NCBI RefSeq assembly: GCF_001536285.1
Contig: NZ_FAOZ01000032.1
Span: 42,159-106,158, forward strand
Origin: Parafrankia irregularis
GTDB taxonomy: Bacteria; Actinomycetota; Actinomycetes; Frankiales; Frankiaceae
Reading direction: 5' to 3'
DNA length: 64,000 nucleotides
Part shown: positions 1-8,114 of the stretch, piece after piece
How positions within the stretch are numbered: the stretch's first letter is position 1
How the letters are laid out: every line of letters begins with the position of its first letter
The notes under the pieces: generated by a model
Told to the model about the DNA's origin: nothing
Database searches by the model: none
Seen by the model: only the letters and a program-made list of their open reading frames with translations
Made by a program: the position numbers and the translations under genes

Positions 1-82
1 CGGCATGCACATGGATGTCACTCGCGTCGTCCGGGCGCGCCTCGATCGTCACCGTCAGCAGCGGTGACGGGGCGAAAACCAT
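1..82 (-). CDS. Partial PfkB-family carbohydrate kinase (N-terminus)
   Basis: The gene runs off the left edge and only about 27 N-terminal codons are visible, from an ATG at 82 on the minus strand. They read MVFAPSPLLTVTIEARPDDA and continue with DIHVHA. This resembles the first strand of PfkB-type (1-phosphofructokinase-like) kinases, which often begin with an 'APSP-LTVT-E' segment followed by a 'HVHxGGQG' sugar-binding loop. Codon third positions are mostly G or C, as expected for real coding DNA here. No clear ribosome binding site is visible upstream. The call rests on a short stretch and could be wrong; sequence left of the window would settle it. Confidence 0.4.
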   Translation of the reverse strand, partial: MVFAPSPLLTVTIEARPDDASDIHVHA

Positions 83-198
83 GGCGCAAGCCGACCGCGG
101 CCGCCCGGCAGGGGTACTCCCCGGTCGCGAACACTCCACGACGAACCCCGTCACCCCCTGAGGCTGCCCGCTCGCCGAAGGGCCAACCGGGGTCGCAC

Positions 199-233
199 CG
201 CCGACCTTCCGCCTGAAAGACGGAAGGTCGGCG
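199..233 (-). terminator. Intrinsic terminator-like hairpin after the lipoprotein gene
   Basis: A perfect 13-bp inverted repeat (199-211 with 221-233) encloses a 9-base loop, 21 bases past the stop codon of the lipoprotein gene ending at 254. There is no clear U tract, which is common in high-GC actinobacteria. Bases 83-198 hold no recognisable gene. Confidence 0.75.
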
Positions 234-253
234 AACGTGGCCGCGGCCGCGGG

Positions 254-1126
254 TCAGCTGCCGGGGAACGCCCCGGGGTCGACGGAGCTCGTCGACGCGT
301 TGCCGCTGATGACCCCGTAGAGAGTCAGCTCGTAGCTCGTGTACTGGTCGTACGAGAGCGTCTCGTCGAACTTGCTGAAGTCGCAGTCGCGGGTGAAGCG
401 GGCGTTCGCGTCGTCCCAGTCGGTCCCGACCGTGTAGAAGACCTCGTAGGTCCCGTCGGGGATACCGTCGGCGGTCGTCGAGCCGCCCGCCTGGACATAC
501 ACGTTGCGGATGACCTCGGTGCCCTGGGTCAGCTTCACCACCGCGTCCGCGTCGGACGAGGCGTTGACGGTCAGCTCCCCGCCGCCGCCGCCGCGCCCGC
601 CGGGCAGGCTGCCGTTCGCGGGACGACGGGTCTGGTCCGGCGTGCCGACGGGAAGGAACGCGCCGACCGTGAAGCTCCGGCCCGAGTCGGCGGTGGTCAG
701 CTCCTGCGCCGCCTGGCGCACCTGGTTGGCGCCGTCGGCGCTGGCCGCCCTCGGCAGCCCGGAACCACCCGTGCACAGTTTCTTGTCCTGCGCGTCCTGG
801 GACAGCGAGGTGAGGTCTCCGGCCAGTTCGTCGAGCGCCTGGCGCAACTTCCCATGGGCGGCGTCGACGGTCTCCGGTGGGCGCACCTGCGCGAGCTTGT
901 CGGCCTGGCTGGTGAGGCTCGTGGCGGTGGCGGTGAGCGCGGTCGACAGGTCCTCGGGCGTCAGCGCCGCCCCGACGCCGTCGAAGGCGGGATCGAGCGA
1001 CTTGTCCAGATCCGTCAGAACGCCCTGGTAGGCGTCGGGTGTCAGCCGCGGTTCGTCGGAGCCGCACGCGACGAGGCCGGTGGCGAGAACCGGAAGCAGG
1101 ACGAGCAGGAAGGTGTGGCGTCGCAC
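254..1126 (-). CDS. Putative secreted lipoprotein of unknown function
   Basis: A 290-aa protein starting MRRHTFLLVLLPVLATGLVAC, a signal peptide with a lipobox (Leu-Val-Ala-Cys, Cys21), so it should be lipid-anchored outside the membrane. Residues 30-150 are helical and Leu/Ala/Asp-rich. A Gly-rich linker (about 172-182) separates this from a C-terminal beta-rich part (about 183-290) with a 'GTYEVFYTVGTDWDD' segment, which looks like a small beta-sandwich. I recognise no catalytic motif and assign no function. It is monocistronic: a hairpin follows its stop and the PhoX-like gene upstream is 246 bases away. Confidence 0.75.
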   Translation of the reverse strand: MRRHTFLLVLLPVLATGLVACGSDEPRLTPDAYQGVLTDLDKSLDPAFDGVGAALTPEDLSTALTATATSLTSQADKLAQVRPPETVDAAHGKLRQALDELAGDLTSLSQDAQDKKLCTGGSGLPRAASADGANQVRQAAQELTTADSGRSFTVGAFLPVGTPDQTRRPANGSLPGGRGGGGGELTVNASSDADAVVKLTQGTEVIRNVYVQAGGSTTADGIPDGTYEVFYTVGTDWDDANARFTRDCDFSKFDETLSYDQYTSYELTLYGVISGNASTSSVDPGAFPGS

Positions 1127-1319
1127 CGTTGGAACCCCTCTATGCGCAGTACGGGCACTGAGAGGCTATTTCCGGTCACCTTCCGCAGATGAATTTGTCA
1201 CGTTTTCGACACATCAGGACACGAAAGATGGCATCACCGGGACCCCTGATCCGTCCCGGCGAGATCGGAGAACACCGGGGACGACGGTGCCGCGCGGCCG
1301 GCGTGGCACGGCACCATCG

Positions 1320-1371
1320 TCAGATCACGGGGTCAGATCACGGGGTCAGATCACGGGGTCAGATCACGGGG
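1320..1371. repeat. 13-bp tandem repeat, four copies, abutting the PhoX-like stop codon
   Basis: Four perfect copies of TCAGATCACGGGG at 1320, 1333, 1346 and 1359. The stop codon of the PhoX-like gene (TCA on this strand, 1373-1375) begins the same TCAG motif one base after the fourth copy. On the coding strand the gene is therefore followed by four more TGA triplets spaced 13 bases apart, covering all frames. Confidence 0.9.
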
Positions 1372-1372
1372 C

Positions 1373-2536
1373 TCAGGTCCGGAACGGCCCGGTCACCTCG
1401 AAGGTGATGCCGCCGGAGGACGATCCGGTGGTGCCGCGCTGGGAGGAGAAGTAGAGCCGGGTGCCGTCCGGGGAGAACGCCGGCCCGGTGATCTCCGACG
1501 AGCCGTGGCCGGACAGGCGCAGGATCGGCGCCACGACCTCGGTCGGCGTGATGATGCAGATCTCCAGGTTGCCGCCGTCCTCGGCGACGTACAGGTCGCC
1601 GTAGCTGGAACCGGTGATGTTGTCCACGCCGGTCAGCGGCGCGGTGCCGCTGGTCACCAGCGAGTCGTCGTAGGTCAGCTCGAACGCGTTGGTGGCGCAG
1701 TTCAGCTTCCAGACCCGGTTGTCACCCTTGGTGGTCCACCACACGGTGTCGTTCGCGTAGTGGACGCCCTCGCCGCCGTTGAAGTGCTTCGCCGCGGAGA
1801 CCTGGTTGCGGGTCGCGGTCGGCGAGCCGTCCGGGTCGGGGACGGTCTGCCAGGTCGCGGTGCCCGAGGTGCCGGACCCGGCGCACAGCACCTCCAGGGT
1901 TCCGCTCGACAGGTTGCCCCAGGTCGTCGGCCGGAACCGGTAGAAGCAGCCGTTCGAGTTGTCTTCCGTCAGGTAGATCACCTGACGGACGGGGTCGCAG
2001 GCCGCGGCCTCGTGGGCGAAGCGGCCCATGGCCGGCCGGGCGACAGCGGTGGCGCCGGTCGCCGGGTAGGTCTCCCACACCCGCCCGGTGGAGGTCTCCT
2101 CGCAGGACAGCCAGGTGCCCCACGGGGTGGCGCCACCGGCACAGTTGCTGCTCGTGCCGGAAAGGATGCGCTGGGCCGAGGTGACGGTCCCGGACGAGTT
2201 GAAGCGCAGTACCGAGGCGCCGCCGGAGCTGCTGCCGACCTCCGAGTTCGACACGTACATCCAGCCGGTGCCATTCGTGTAGCAGGCCCCGCCGTCCGGA
2301 GCGTTGTGCCAGGTGTAGCTCGTCCCGGACACCGTCTGGCCGGACCTCGCGATAATTCTGCTGGTGAATCCGGACGGCAGCAGAACACCATTGGCATCCG
2401 CCGCGAGCAGAGCCCCGTAAGGGCTCGTTCCGGGCTGCGCGGGGGCCGCCATGGCGACCTCCAGAGCAGTTCCGGAGAAGGCCATAACGCCCGCACCGAC
2501 AAATGCGGAACGTATGAATGACCGCCGGTCGACCAT
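1373..2536 (-). CDS. PhoX-like DUF839 protein with Tat signal
   Basis: A 387-aa protein with a twin-arginine signal peptide (DRRSFIRSAFVGAGVMAFSG, then AMAAPA as likely cleavage site), so it is exported folded. The body is a beta-propeller of the DUF839/PhoX type. Visible family features are 'LPSGFTSRIIARSG', 'WHNAPDGGACY' and repeated 'WGTWLSCEET', 'HEAAACDP', 'YLTEDNSNGCFYRF', 'GGEGVHYAND', 'GDLYVAEDGGN' and 'GPAFSPDGTRLYFSS' blades. Characterised PhoX enzymes are Ca/Fe-dependent alkaline phosphatases, but this short form (well under the 500-700 aa of true PhoX) may be a structural relative with a different activity. It stands alone. Its stop codon is embedded in a tandem-repeat array. Confidence 0.8.
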   Translation of the reverse strand: MVDRRSFIRSAFVGAGVMAFSGTALEVAMAAPAQPGTSPYGALLAADANGVLLPSGFTSRIIARSGQTVSGTSYTWHNAPDGGACYTNGTGWMYVSNSEVGSSSGGASVLRFNSSGTVTSAQRILSGTSSNCAGGATPWGTWLSCEETSTGRVWETYPATGATAVARPAMGRFAHEAAACDPVRQVIYLTEDNSNGCFYRFRPTTWGNLSSGTLEVLCAGSGTSGTATWQTVPDPDGSPTATRNQVSAAKHFNGGEGVHYANDTVWWTTKGDNRVWKLNCATNAFELTYDDSLVTSGTAPLTGVDNITGSSYGDLYVAEDGGNLEICIITPTEVVAPILRLSGHGSSEITGPAFSPDGTRLYFSSQRGTTGSSSGGITFEVTGPFRT

Positions 2537-3172
2537 CGATCCTCCTGGATTTTGGGCAGCGATTGTTCACGAACTCCGGGCCGCCCGAGGGACGATAGTC
2601 ACCCCGCAATCACGCCACCAGCCACCGTCTGGTGAACATTCGGCGCCCCCAACGAAAATCCGTTGAAACATCACGCTAATCACCAGCACACACCGAGTTC
2701 ACCTACTCCACGCGACCGAGGTGGGGTCGGGGCGCCGGCGCGAGCCGCGAAACCGTGCCGGCGACCGACTGTCTTCCACCCGACACCCCCCTTCCCAGCT
2801 GGCACCAGGGCCACGGAGGGGAAGGACAGGCCACCGGGACGCGCCGGCGCGCACTGGCGCTCGTCGGCGGCAGCCGGGTGCCGCACCGCCGCCGGAACAC
2901 AGCTCCGGAAGGCCGACGAGTCGCCGTGGGTGCAGGTGCGGTCACCAGCGCGAGTTCGACGTCTCGGTCGGCAACAACCCGGGCACCGCAGCGGAAGGCG
3001 ATTCGGGACAGGTCGGCACGAGCCCCGCGGAATGAGGCCGCCGCACCCGGCGGCGAAACGCTGGCGCACGGCAGCCGGACCGCCACCGGAACCATAATTG
3101 GCGCGAACCCTCACCCGACGTCGGTGCGGAAAATCACGCGCCCTCACAGCATGACCTGGATAACATGCCCCC
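2537..3172. other. Gene-free intergenic region, divergent promoters
   Basis: About 640 bases between the divergent PhoX-like gene and idi. Overlapping open frames on both strands have no family resemblance, ribosome binding site or consistent codon bias. The A/T-richer patches beside each gene (about 2560-2680 and 3090-3170) are the likely promoters. Nothing else was recognised. Confidence 0.5.
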
Positions 3173-3856
3173 ATGGCTACCGCGAATCATCCTGGTTCCC
3201 AGGACATGATTTCTCGTCCACGTGACTCACACAGGTCGGGCGGGGCGGCAGTAAAGGCGCCGGAACTCGTCATCCTGCTCAGCCCGTCCGGCGACATCAT
3301 CGGTACCACCCCAAAAGCCACCGTCCACGGGCCGCAGACTCCGCTGCACCTCGCGTTCTCCTCCTACGTGTTCGACGACCTCGACCGTCTTCTCGTCACG
3401 CGGCGAGCGCTGGAGAAGACCACCTGGCCGGGAGTCCTCACCAACACCTGTTGTGGGCACCCCGCCCCCGGCGAGGATTTCCGCGAGGCCATCACACGTC
3501 GGCTCGTGCAGGAGCTCGGCCTGCGGGTGGGGCGCATCGACCTGGCGCTGCCGAAGTTCCGCTACCGCTGCGTGATGGACGACGGAACGGTTGAGAACGA
3601 AATCTGCCCGGTGTTCTTCACCCGCACTTCCGGACCTTTCCAGATCAACCCCGAAGAAGTGGCCGAGGCATTCTGGTTCCCCTGGTCGAACTTCGTCGAG
3701 GACGTTATGAGCGGGGCACTCGCGATCTCGCCCTGGGCGCGGCTTCAGGTCGAGCAGCTCCGCGCGCTGGGCCCCTCACCGCGGAACTGGCCGTCCGCTC
3801 CCGACGAGGAGCTGCCCCCGGCCGCCCGCCAGAACACCGCAAGCCTCGCCAGCTGA
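3173..3856 (+). CDS. idi: Isopentenyl-diphosphate delta-isomerase (type I)
   Basis: Interconverts isopentenyl and dimethylallyl diphosphate for isoprenoid synthesis in the cytoplasm. The 227-aa protein has the type I (Nudix-fold) signature: His59 in 'HLAFSSYVF', the catalytic cysteine in NTCCGHP (Cys94, followed by His96), the Nudix-like 'EDFREAITRRLVQELGL', and the metal/catalytic glutamates in ENEICPV (Glu141, Glu143). The first 27 or so residues are not conserved, so the true start could be the ATG at 3206 or a later GTG; no strong ribosome binding site decides it. It is monocistronic, ending in a perfect hairpin shared with the convergent lipoprotein gene. No other isoprenoid genes are nearby. 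Confidence 0.92.
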   Translation: MATANHPGSQDMISRPRDSHRSGGAAVKAPELVILLSPSGDIIGTTPKATVHGPQTPLHLAFSSYVFDDLDRLLVTRRALEKTTWPGVLTNTCCGHPAPGEDFREAITRRLVQELGLRVGRIDLALPKFRYRCVMDDGTVENEICPVFFTRTSGPFQINPEEVAEAFWFPWSNFVEDVMSGALAISPWARLQVEQLRALGPSPRNWPSAPDEELPPAARQNTASLAS

Positions 3857-3879
3857 CGACGGACATCGGTCTGGGTCGG

Positions 3880-3917
3880 GGTCGGGGTCGGGTGCCATGG
3901 TCAACCCGACCCCGACC
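3880..3917. terminator. Bidirectional terminator between idi and lipoprotein gene
   Basis: A perfect 14-bp inverted repeat (3880-3893 with 3904-3917, GGTCGGGGTCGGGT on the left arm) with a 10-base loop, placed between two convergent stop codons (3856 and 3933). The position suits termination in both directions. Confidence 0.8.
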
Positions 3918-3932
3918 GGCGTCGGATCAGGC

Positions 3933-4412
3933 TCAGTCGAACTGGACGTTGCGGATGACGCACCGCAGGTCCTCCCCATCCGCGGCACCGGCGACCGACC
4001 AGTCGGTGGATGCACCCGCCGGCACGTCCGGCACCTCGACGACCTTCGTGTCGACAACGGTGCTGTCGTCGGTCACGAAATCAACGACGATCCGGTAGGC
4101 ACGCGGCTGACTGCCCTGGTTCCTCACCAGGCCGCCGAAAGGCCAGGCACCGTTGTCGCGGTCACAGCTGCCTGCGACGACATCCGTGCGAGCGCCCTTC
4201 TTCGGGTCGTAACTCGGCACCGCCGCGGCGGGAAGAGGCCTGCTGTGCGGCACCGCGGACGTGCCGCGCCCGGGCGCGGACGCGGGAGACGGGCTCCCGC
4301 TGGCACAGCCGGCCAGCGCACCGACCGTGAGCACGCCGGCCACCGCGGTCGACCCGATCCGCACCAGGCGCGCCCGGGCCGATGACCGCAGTCTCCCGCC
4401 AGACCCGCTCAT
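3933..4412 (-). CDS. Small secreted lipoprotein, FxLYD-like
   Basis: A 159-aa protein from an ATG at 4412, chosen over an upstream in-frame ATG (4511) because GGAGGTGGGGAG precedes it and it places the signal peptide correctly. Arginine-rich start, hydrophobic stretch 'GSTAVAGVLTVGALAGC', lipobox Leu-Ala-Gly-Cys. After a Ser/Pro linker the C-terminal ~90 residues form a beta-sandwich-like domain ('LVRNQGSQPRAYRIVVDFVTDDSTVVDTKVVEVPDVPAG' in part) with two cysteines that could pair (near 'GSCDRD' and 'LRCVIRN'). This resembles FxLYD-type extracellular domains of unknown function. Convergent with idi. Confidence 0.72.
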   Translation of the reverse strand: MSGSGGRLRSSARARLVRIGSTAVAGVLTVGALAGCASGSPSPASAPGRGTSAVPHSRPLPAAAVPSYDPKKGARTDVVAGSCDRDNGAWPFGGLVRNQGSQPRAYRIVVDFVTDDSTVVDTKVVEVPDVPAGASTDWSVAGAADGEDLRCVIRNVQFD

Positions 4413-4780
4413 CCGTAGCTCCCCACCTCCGCCGCGCACGGCGTCGCCCGTCCGGGGACCCAGGTCGTTCAGGTCTCCCGGACGGGCTTTTGCGCGACCA
4501 AGCGCCAGCACTCAGAGTGATGATTTGACGATCGTTTGGTAACAAAGGGCACCGGCTGAGGATCAGCGCCATCCTGGCGGCGGGAGCATTCCGCCGCCAG
4601 GCGCCGGCTCAGCTGGCGATCAGCGTCACAGCGTCACGAGTTCCTCTTCGTGTTTTCCGGGTGTCCCTGCGGCCGCACGGCAGATGACGGCGGGCAACGC
4701 CGAGACCACGGCCCGGTTGGCACTGATTGCCGCTCTGCGGCGGACCGGTTAGGTTCCGGGCTGGCGGAGAGGAGCGCGCG

Positions 4781-5986
4781 GTGTCCCAGACCATGACAGC
4801 GCAGGGCCTGACCAGCATCGTCGATGATCTCCTGGCCGCACATCCACCGGCGGCCACGGACCCGCGCACGTTCCTCGGTGCCCGGTTCGACGCCGGCCTC
4901 GCATGGGTCTGGGTAGGCCGCGACGACGGTGGCCGCGACGCCGATCCGGCACTACAGCCGCTCGTCGAGGCACGGCTGGCCGCCGCCGGCGCCCCGGCCC
5001 CGTTTCGGTACAACCCCATCGGCATCGGGATGACCGGGCCCACCCTGCTCTCCCACGGGACGGCGCAGCAGCGCACCGCCTACCTGCGCCCGCTGTTCAC
5101 CGGCGAAGAGGTGTGGAGCCAGCTGTTCAGCGAGCCATCCGCCGGGTCCGACGTCGCCGGCCTCGCCACCCGGGCCCGACGCGACGGCGCCGGCGGCGAC
5201 TGGATCATCGACGGGCAGAAGGTCTGGACGTCCTTCGCCCACCTCGCCCGCCGTGGCCTGCTCCTCGCGCGTACCGACCCGAGCGTGCCGAAGCACGCCG
5301 GGCTCACCGCGTTCGTGGTCGACATGGCCGCGCCCGGCGTCCAGGTGCGTCCGCTGCGGCAGATGACCGGCGAGGCCGAGTTCAACGAGGTCTTCTTCAC
5401 CGAGGTCCAGGTTCGGGACGCGGACCGGCTCGGCGCGGTCGGTGACGGATGGCGGGTCGCGACCAGCACCCTCATGAACGAGCGTGTCTCGCTCGGTGGC
5501 GCCCTCGGCCGCGGCGACTCCGGGCCCGGGGCGGCCCTGCTGGCCGCCTACCGTGAGGCGAGCGAGCGGGGCGACGGCAACGCGGTGCGCAGGGACGAAG
5601 CGGTGCGTCTGTGGATCGAGGCAAACGTCAACGCGCTGACCGCCGCCCGGGCCGCGGCGGGCGGCGCCCGCGGGCGCCCCGGGCCCGAAGGATCGGTGCT
5701 GAAGCTGACCGGCACCGAGCACAGCAAGCGGGCGGCGGCCTATCTGCTCGACCTGCTGGGCAACGCGGGCGCGCTCATCCCGGAGTACCGGATGACACGT
5801 CCGGACCTGCCGCTCGGCGGCGACGGCCCGCGTGACGCCGCCCAGATGTTCCTGCGCTCCCGCGCGAACACCATCGAGGGCGGAACGTCCCAGATCCTGC
5901 GCAACATCCTGGGTGAGCGGGTGCTCGGCCTGCCTGGCGATGTCCGTGTCGACAAGGGCGTGCCCTGGCGCGACGTCCCCCGCTGA
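4781..5986 (+). CDS. Acyl-CoA dehydrogenase
   Basis: A 401-aa FAD-dependent acyl-CoA dehydrogenase catalysing alpha,beta-desaturation of an acyl-CoA. The GTG start at 4781 is preceded by GGAGAGGAG; an in-frame ATG at 4727 lacks a site, and ATG 4793 is an alternative. Family motifs in order: 'NPIGIGMTGPTLLSHGT', 'LFSEPSAGSDVAGLATRA' (FAD/substrate loop), 'WIIDGQKVWTSFAHLA', 'GLTAFVVDM', 'MTGEAEFNEVFF', and the C-terminal 'NTIEGGTSQILRNILGERVLGLP'. About 155 bases upstream of a second, different acyl-CoA dehydrogenase on the same strand, the arrangement of two-subunit FadE enzymes of actinobacteria. The substrate cannot be read from the sequence. Confidence 0.9.
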   Translation: MSQTMTAQGLTSIVDDLLAAHPPAATDPRTFLGARFDAGLAWVWVGRDDGGRDADPALQPLVEARLAAAGAPAPFRYNPIGIGMTGPTLLSHGTAQQRTAYLRPLFTGEEVWSQLFSEPSAGSDVAGLATRARRDGAGGDWIIDGQKVWTSFAHLARRGLLLARTDPSVPKHAGLTAFVVDMAAPGVQVRPLRQMTGEAEFNEVFFTEVQVRDADRLGAVGDGWRVATSTLMNERVSLGGALGRGDSGPGAALLAAYREASERGDGNAVRRDEAVRLWIEANVNALTAARAAAGGARGRPGPEGSVLKLTGTEHSKRAAAYLLDLLGNAGALIPEYRMTRPDLPLGGDGPRDAAQMFLRSRANTIEGGTSQILRNILGERVLGLPGDVRVDKGVPWRDVPR

Positions 5987-6140
5987 CCTCAGCCCTCGCG
6001 GGCACCCCCGCTGGCGGCGACGCCCTCGGCCTGCCGCGGCCGCCTCGGCGACCCCTGCCGACCCGCGCCCGACACCGAGCCCCGACCGAACCCCGACCCG
6101 ACCCGACCCGACGAACTCATCAGACCTGTGGAGGAGCACC

Positions 6141-7349
6141 GTGGGCCTCGTGTTCTCCGACGAGCAGGAGGAACTGCGCCGCACCGTGCGGTCCTTCCTC
6201 GAACGCACCTCGCCCGAGTCCGAGGTCCGTCGCCTGATGGAGACCGCCGACGGCTACGACCCGGCGGTCTGGCGCCAGATGGCCGAGCAGCTCGGGCTGC
6301 AGGGGCTGCACGTGCCCGAGGAGTACGGCGGCTCCGGCTCGGGATTCGTCGAGCTCGGGATCGTTCTGGAGGAGATGGGCGCGTTCCTGCTGTGTGCGCC
6401 GTACCTCGCCTCCGCGGTGCTCGCGACCGGCGCCCTGATGGACGCGGCTGACCCGGCCGCCCGCGCGGAGCTGCTCCCCGGGCTCGTCGACGGCTCGTCC
6501 ATCGGCACACTCGCCTTCGCCGGCCCGACCGGGCGCGTGGACACCGCACCGGCACCGGCACCGACGGCAGGCGGCGGTACCACCGGGGTCGCAGGTAGCG
6601 CGGGAGCCGAGGGGGCGGTGGGGCACGGCGAGCCGCTGATCGTCGCCACCCGTTCCGGTTCCGGCGACGGTGCCTACACACTGCGCGGGACCAGGCATTT
6701 CGTTCTCGACGGCGCGGTGGCCGACCTCCTCCTGGTCACCGCCTGGGCCGACGGGGGCCTGTCGCTCTTCGCCGTCAGCGGTGACGCGCCGGGGCTGGTC
6801 CGGTCACCGCTGCCGGTGATGGATCTGACCCGCAAACAGGCCGATCTGACGTTCAGCGGGACACCGGCCCGGCTGATCGGAGCCGAAGGGGACGCCGGGC
6901 CACTGCTGACCCGAGTGCTGCGGCTCGCCTGCGTGGCGTTGGCGAACGAAAGCGCCGGCGGTGCCAGGGCCGTCCTGGCACAGGCCGTGCGGCACGCCCG
7001 CGAGCGCGTCCAGTTCGGCCGGCCGATCGGAAGCTTCCAGGCCGTGAAACACAGCTGCGCCGACATGCTGGTCGCGGTCGAAGGCTCCCGGTCGGCCGCG
7101 TACCACGCGGCGCAGGTCGCCGCGTCCGGTGACGCCCGTTTGCTGGCCCGCGCCGCGGCGATGGCGAAGGCCTACGTCGGCGAGGCGTACTTCTCGGCCG
7201 CCGCGGAGAACATCCAGATCCACGGCGGCATCGGCTTCACCTGGGAGCATCCGGCGCATCTGTACTTCAAGCGGGCGAAGACCTCGGAGCTGCTGTTCGG
7301 CGACCCGGTGCATCACCGGGGCCTGCTGGCCGACGAGCTCGAGATCTAG
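6141..7349 (+). CDS. Acyl-CoA dehydrogenase, partner subunit
   Basis: A 402-aa acyl-CoA dehydrogenase starting at GTG 6141 (GGAGGAG just upstream; the open frame extends leftward but without homology). It begins 'GLVFSDEQEELRRTVRSFLE' and ends with 'ENIQIHGGIGFTWEHPAHLY', typical of the FadE partner subunits that pair with a 400-aa dehydrogenase such as the gene upstream. Residues about 133-165 carry a low-complexity insertion (Pro-Ala repeats, then Gly/Ala/Thr) inside the central beta domain. In characterised actinobacterial pairs such subunits form alpha2-beta2 heterotetramers, often acting on steroid-like or branched acyl-CoAs; this role is an inference from pairing. Confidence 0.87.
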   Translation: MGLVFSDEQEELRRTVRSFLERTSPESEVRRLMETADGYDPAVWRQMAEQLGLQGLHVPEEYGGSGSGFVELGIVLEEMGAFLLCAPYLASAVLATGALMDAADPAARAELLPGLVDGSSIGTLAFAGPTGRVDTAPAPAPTAGGGTTGVAGSAGAEGAVGHGEPLIVATRSGSGDGAYTLRGTRHFVLDGAVADLLLVTAWADGGLSLFAVSGDAPGLVRSPLPVMDLTRKQADLTFSGTPARLIGAEGDAGPLLTRVLRLACVALANESAGGARAVLAQAVRHARERVQFGRPIGSFQAVKHSCADMLVAVEGSRSAAYHAAQVAASGDARLLARAAAMAKAYVGEAYFSAAAENIQIHGGIGFTWEHPAHLYFKRAKTSELLFGDPVHHRGLLADELEI

Positions 7350-7387
7350 CGGGAGTCATCGCTCGCCAGCAGCTGTGCCAGCAGTTG

Positions 7388-7906
7388 TCAGTACGACGCG
7401 GGCAGGACGGTGAGAATCGGCGGTGCGTCGAGGTCGTCGGGCGGGTCGAGGAAGGACAGCTCGGGGACCGGCAGCCCGACGGCATCTCCCAGACCCATGA
7501 GACCCGTGCCGATCAGAACCAGCCCCAGCCCGACGGCGAGCGGCGACGTGGCCGCGACGAGCAGCAGGTCGCGCCGGTCCGGGACCGCCGCGTGCGAAGG
7601 GTCGCCGGGCCGGTAGACCACCGTCACGAGGCTGCCGACGGCAAGCTCCCGGCCCACTGAACTACAGGCCTTCACCACCCGCCGCTCACCGGCGCCGGTC
7701 ACGAAGCTCACCCACGGGGTGCAGGCGACGGAATCGGTATCCCGCTCGATATCGACTCCGACGACCAGCGCCTCCGCGACAAAACCCCGGCGGCGCAGCC
7801 GCCGCATCTCGAAGTAAAGGCGGAACGCCCTGGACGTCGCGACGAGCACCGCAATCCCGAAAAGAATCGAGAGAACGCCCCCCGGCGGACTTCCAAAAAA
7901 CTCCAT
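7388..7906 (-). CDS. DUF3592-type membrane protein
   Basis: A 172-aa protein starting MEFFGSPPGGVLSILFGIAV; the ATG at 7906 was preferred to one at 7927 because GGAAGGG sits at the right distance. Two predicted membrane helices (about 9-30 and 115-140) flank an extracytoplasmic beta-rich segment with 'EALVVGVDIERDTDS', 'PWVSFVTGAGERRVV' and 'VGSLVTVVYRPGDPSHA', the pattern of the DUF3592 family. No enzymatic role is known. Convergent with the acyl-CoA dehydrogenase (38 bases between stops). Confidence 0.75.
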   Translation of the reverse strand: MEFFGSPPGGVLSILFGIAVLVATSRAFRLYFEMRRLRRRGFVAEALVVGVDIERDTDSVACTPWVSFVTGAGERRVVKACSSVGRELAVGSLVTVVYRPGDPSHAAVPDRRDLLLVAATSPLAVGLGLVLIGTGLMGLGDAVGLPVPELSFLDPPDDLDAPPILTVLPASY

Positions 7907-8114
7907 ATTGAGCCCTTCCCATCTCACGGCGCATGGTCAGGGGCACCGGGGTCCCGAGCCGACGACGAAAAGGGCTCATTCCCGATGATGCTCCCGGTCC
8001 GGAGGCCGTAACCGGTGTCTGGGCGTCAGGTGTTGGGCAGTCGGCCGGGAGACAGCTGTCGGACGCCGCTCTTCGCACCCACCACGTGGCGGGCCCGATC
8101 CGGCGCGGCGGCGG

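Noticed and set aside
1320..1371. 13-bp repeat array as a CRISPR or iteron origin
   Set aside because: Units are contiguous without spacers, there are no cas or rep genes nearby, and the array is anchored on a stop codon.
2680..3174. Several overlapping frames of 100-160 codons between the PhoX-like gene and idi
   Set aside because: No ribosome binding sites, conflicting frames and low-complexity products.
4952..6208. Long antisense frame across the first acyl-CoA dehydrogenase
   Set aside because: A typical shadow frame of high-G+C coding DNA; the plus-strand protein is a complete conserved enzyme.
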